From: Hepatocystis sp. ex Piliocolobus tephrosceles
Lineage: Eukaryota; Apicomplexa; Aconoidasida; Haemosporida; Plasmodiidae
Assembly (NCBI GenBank): GCA_902459845.2
Contig: CABPSV020000065.1
Span: 1 to 11,253 of the forward strand
DNA: 11,253 bases
Direction of reading: 5' to 3'
The position numbers and the translations under genes were made by a program. Positions 9,267-11,253 of this stretch are shown here, piece by piece. A model generated the notes under the pieces. That model saw nothing but the letters and a program-made list of their open reading frames with translations, had not been told where the DNA came from and did not search any database. Within the stretch, counting starts at the first letter, position 1; each line of letters begins with the position of its first letter.

Positions 9267-9379
9267 TTTTTTTTTTTTTTTATTAATAGCTCATTGTTGA
9301 TGAAACCGAAAAGGCTGAGCCTGTCAAGACTGAAGATCTTTATGGTAAAAAGGACATAACATTTGACGAAGATTTTTAA
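7580..9379 (+). CDS. Ribonucleotide reductase small-subunit homologue (R4-type, radical tyrosine absent), five exons
   Basis: Class Ia reductase R2-family protein, cytosolic, expected to act with the R1 subunit and the canonical R2 in making dNTPs. Exons 7580-7666, 7869-7901, 8061-8197, 8365-9022 and 9290-9379 give 334 residues; all joins are in frame, with donors GTAAAA, GTATGT, GTAAAC and GTAATA. Family marks in order are VMFPIKY (30-36), FWTAED (50-55) with the radical-path tryptophan Trp51, AFYGFQMCMENIHNEVF (112-128), NGSL (187-190), RDEHLQGDFA (215-224) and the C-terminal R1-docking tail ITFDEDF. Compared with human R2, the tyrosyl-radical position is Phe128, and of the six iron ligands only Glu121, His124 and Glu217 remain. 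The others are Asn57, Ile182 (or Lys183) and Gln220. It should not form the normal diiron-tyrosyl cofactor. It matches what I remember of P. falciparum R4, a second small subunit. The start is the first ATG before RW/VMFP, in AAAATG context. Confidence 0.95.
7869..7901 (+). other. 33-nt micro-exon of the reductase small-subunit gene
   Basis: This exon encodes only VMFPIKYKIFW and is flanked by CTATAG on the left and GTATGT on the right. It is supported because the joined sequence RW-VMFPIKYKIFW-NYYKEIESTFW follows the conserved R2 N-terminal pattern. It is phase 0 at both ends, so skipping it would delete 11 conserved residues without shifting the frame. Confidence 0.9.
9023..9289 (+). other. 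Reductase intron 4 with a 65-base near-pure T tract at its acceptor
   Basis: The donor AAG/GTAATA and acceptor TTAATAG/CTC join codon 305 to 306 in phase 0. The 3' end carries T48 (9217-9264), one A, then T16 (9266-9281), just before TATTAATAG. Reading through the donor would end after 20 unrelated residues at 9080-9082 and lose the R1-docking tail, so the splice is required for a normal small subunit. I looked for an extra exon encoding the usual NFFEKR segment and did not find one. Confidence 0.9.
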
Positions 9380-9411
9380 GCGAAAAATGCATTGTAATTG
9401 AATTTTATAAC

Positions 9412-9439
<28 letters not shown>
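9412..9439. repeat. A28 homopolymer just after the reductase stop codon
   Basis: An uninterrupted genomic dA run starting 33 bases past the TAA, inside the probable 3' UTR. An AATAAA hexamer follows at 9566-9571 and is a candidate polyadenylation signal, although such hexamers are common by chance in DNA this A+T-rich. Confidence 0.85.
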
Positions 9440-9442
<3 letters not shown>

Positions 9443-9821
9443 ATAAATAGTTTCGTTTATCGCTCTCTATGTCTTCCATATTTTATTATCATCATTATAC
9501 CTGTATATTATATATATATATATATATGCATGTTCTAGTATATTATACTAGATCTGTACATTGTCAATAAAAAAAATGAATATTGCAGTATATTTAACCT
9601 ATTAGTCTTTACTATTTTTTGTTTTGACATTGTTTATTAATATATATGTAATTAGATTTACATATATGTATATGTCACACATATACCCATATATATAAAC
9701 TTAAATAAATATGGCACAAATATATAAACATAAAGTTATATGACTAAATATGTACATATTATATGTATATGTATACGTATGATACATAAGACACATATGA
9801 CACACCTATATTTCTTTGACT

Positions 9822-9828
<7 letters not shown>

Positions 9829-9862
<34 letters not shown>
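9829..9862. repeat. (AT)17 microsatellite downstream of the reductase gene
   Basis: A perfect AT run of about 34 bases in the right-hand intergenic region, about 450 bp past the reductase stop codon. Confidence 0.88.
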
Positions 9863-9865
<3 letters not shown>

Positions 9866-10029
9866 TCTTATTCATTTGGAACAAAAAAAAGAAGTTTGTA
9901 ATAAAGTTGTACGAACCCACATTTTACTTTTTAAACTTCAAGACTTGACAATATTTGTCCTAATGAATATACCCCTCAAGTAAATAACACAATTGAATAG
10001 GATTTTGTACATATATATATATATATACA

Positions 10030-10041
10030 TGCATGCACGTG
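10030..10041. promoter_or_regulatory. TGCATGCA overlapping CACGTG
   Basis: Two perfect palindromes share two bases: TGCATGCA (10030-10037) and CACGTG (10036-10041). TGCATGCA is a recognised target of Plasmodium ApiAP2 DNA-binding domains (AP2-Sp / AP2-EXP type). Occupancy and target gene are not shown by the sequence. Confidence 0.5.
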
Positions 10042-11042
10042 TTTATATTTATACACATACAGATAAGTATTTTTAAGTATACTTGTGTCTAAGTTTCTTG
10101 TGTTATCTGAATGGTTTATTTTAGCTTTTTTCTTTCATATACATACATATATGTACCAATGTCAAACTTTAAAGAACTTTACAATAATTTTCATAAAAAA
10201 TAAAAATGGTAGTATATAATAAATTAGTTTATACAAATTTTACCATATAAACATATTAACATGTCACGATTTTTTTTTTTTTAAAACAAAATTCTTTATA
10301 AAAAAAAAAAAAAAAAAAGGTGAAAAGGATAAGTAGCTAAATATTAAAAAACCCATTACGGTAACAATATCTTTTTACCTTATATTTAATAAAATATGAA
10401 AGAAAAGGAGAAAATAAACACTTTGTGTACATTCATTCTGATGAAAATAGTTATAAAATATACCACAAACAACACCTCAAAATATGGTAAAGTCAAAAAC
10501 ACCTTTTGTACGTTAAAAAGCACAAATAAATCGCAATTGTAAAAAATATATATGTATATATATAAACACTAAAAAAACACTAAAATGTAGTTACTGCTGA
10601 TTTTATAAAAAAACAAAAAAATATGATGTATCTATTTTTTTACTGGTCTCATTAACAGATGTACATATATATACATATACATGTAAGTTATTTTTATGCT
10701 TCATTTATATGAGTGCCTACACACATATATCAATAATAAGCAACACAATAAAATATTATTTTTCTCTAAAAAAATATAATATATATTTTGCTTATATTAT
10801 ATATGTATATATTTTACTATAATATTTAACTTTTTTTTTTTTTTAAATTATATCAAAACGTTACGCTTGCTTTTATTGGTTTATTTGTTTATTTTGATTT
10901 TTTTTTTCTATCATACAATGATCTGTGCATTTTTACATACTTTAAAATATAAATCATTAATTATGAATTCCACAAGTCGAAGTTTTAAGAAATAAAATGT
11001 AAAATATTTTCACAAACACACGTGTAATGAAACGATATTAAT

Positions 11043-11068
11043 TATTATACTGGCTGAAAAAGGTAAGT
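11043..11068 (+). other. Possible 5'-UTR exon end with consensus splice donor
   Basis: The sequence GAAAAAG/GTAAGTAC, with the intron starting at 11063, matches the eukaryotic donor consensus better than any donor used by the three genes here. Upstream frames close quickly (ATG AAA CGA TAT TAA at 11027-11041), so if the donor is used, the exon is non-coding leader of a plus-strand gene beyond the right edge. This is inference from one motif. Confidence 0.35.
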
Positions 11069-11253
11069 ACTTATATATTTATACATATAAACATATAATA
11101 AGTGGACTTTTAGTATATATAAAAAAAAAAAAAAAAAAAAAAAATGTGTTTAAAAAATAGTAATGAAGTGCTTTTATCACACACGTGTGTAAAAATATAA
11201 TAGAAATAATAAATATTTAATATACGCCCCTGGGTAAATATATATATATATAT

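Larger units (their letters stand above)
9380..11253. other. Gene-free right-hand region: reductase 3' UTR and probable upstream DNA of a further gene
   Basis: I find no coding sequence on either strand in this 1.9 kb: stop codons interrupt every frame at short intervals. The first few hundred bases should be the reductase 3' UTR. Further right there are features more typical of promoter DNA: TGCATG at 9527-9532, TGCATGCA overlapping CACGTG at 10030-10041, ACACGTGT at 11018 and 11181, and a consensus splice donor at 11063. The next gene lies outside the window. Confidence 0.7.

Noticed and set aside
9023..9289. Possible extra coding exon in reductase intron 4 (after the CACAG near 9130)
   Set aside because: The following sequence translates to a short His/Phe-rich stretch without the expected NFFEKR motif and runs into T tracts.
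9380..11253. Search for tRNA, snRNA or other RNA genes in the long gene-free stretch
   Set aside because: No tRNA B-box (GGTTCGANTCC-like), cloverleaf or GC-richer island typical of Plasmodium ncRNA genes was seen.
1..11253. Mobile element, CRISPR array or prokaryotic phage/plasmid functions
   Set aside because: No transposase, reverse transcriptase, spaced direct-repeat array or terminal repeats; all repeats are homopolymers or simple microsatellites of an AT-rich nuclear genome.

Overview
The window is nuclear DNA of a malaria parasite (genus Plasmodium; species not determinable by eye). The evidence is extreme A+T richness, long dA/dT homopolymers and (TA)n arrays in every intron and intergenic gap, short introns with T-rich acceptors, and three proteins whose sequence is typical of Plasmodium. 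There is no sign of bacterial operon structure, mobile elements, CRISPR, rRNA or tRNA.

Layout, left to right. (1) 178-2104, minus strand: mitochondrial chaperonin HSP60, two exons. The first holds the presequence and the second nearly all of the folded protein. (2) 2105-3454: intergenic DNA combining the HSP60 upstream region with the 3' side of the next gene. (3) 3455-6067, minus strand: a gene broken into nine small exons. Joined by reading frame and family pattern, they give a 334-residue tubulin-binding cofactor C (TBCC) protein. No single open frame shows more than a fragment of it. (4) 6068-7579: a head-to-head gap that must hold the promoters of both flanking genes. (5) 7580-9379, plus strand: a five-exon, 334-residue ribonucleotide reductase small-subunit homologue. 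It keeps the fold and the R1-docking tail but lacks the radical tyrosine and about half of the metal ligands, as expected for the Plasmodium R4-type subunit. (6) 9380-11253: about 1.9 kb with no gene, probably 3' UTR followed by upstream DNA of a gene beyond the right edge. It contains a composite TGCATGCA/CACGTG element and a consensus splice donor that may mark a 5'-UTR exon.

The three genes serve different processes: mitochondrial protein folding, tubulin folding and dNTP synthesis. The only physical coupling is the shared upstream gap between the TBCC and reductase genes, whose products are both plausibly needed around DNA replication and nuclear division. From memory, not checked, HSP60 and the R4-type reductase subunit lie close together on P. 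falciparum chromosome 10 with enolase nearby, so enolase is a candidate for the gene beyond the right edge.

I do not see a wholly new system. The most interesting items are the catalytically stripped reductase subunit, the cofactor C gene with its run of unusual splice donors, recurrent ACACGTGT palindromes, and a 10-bp-phased AACGTA triplet just upstream of the reductase start codon.
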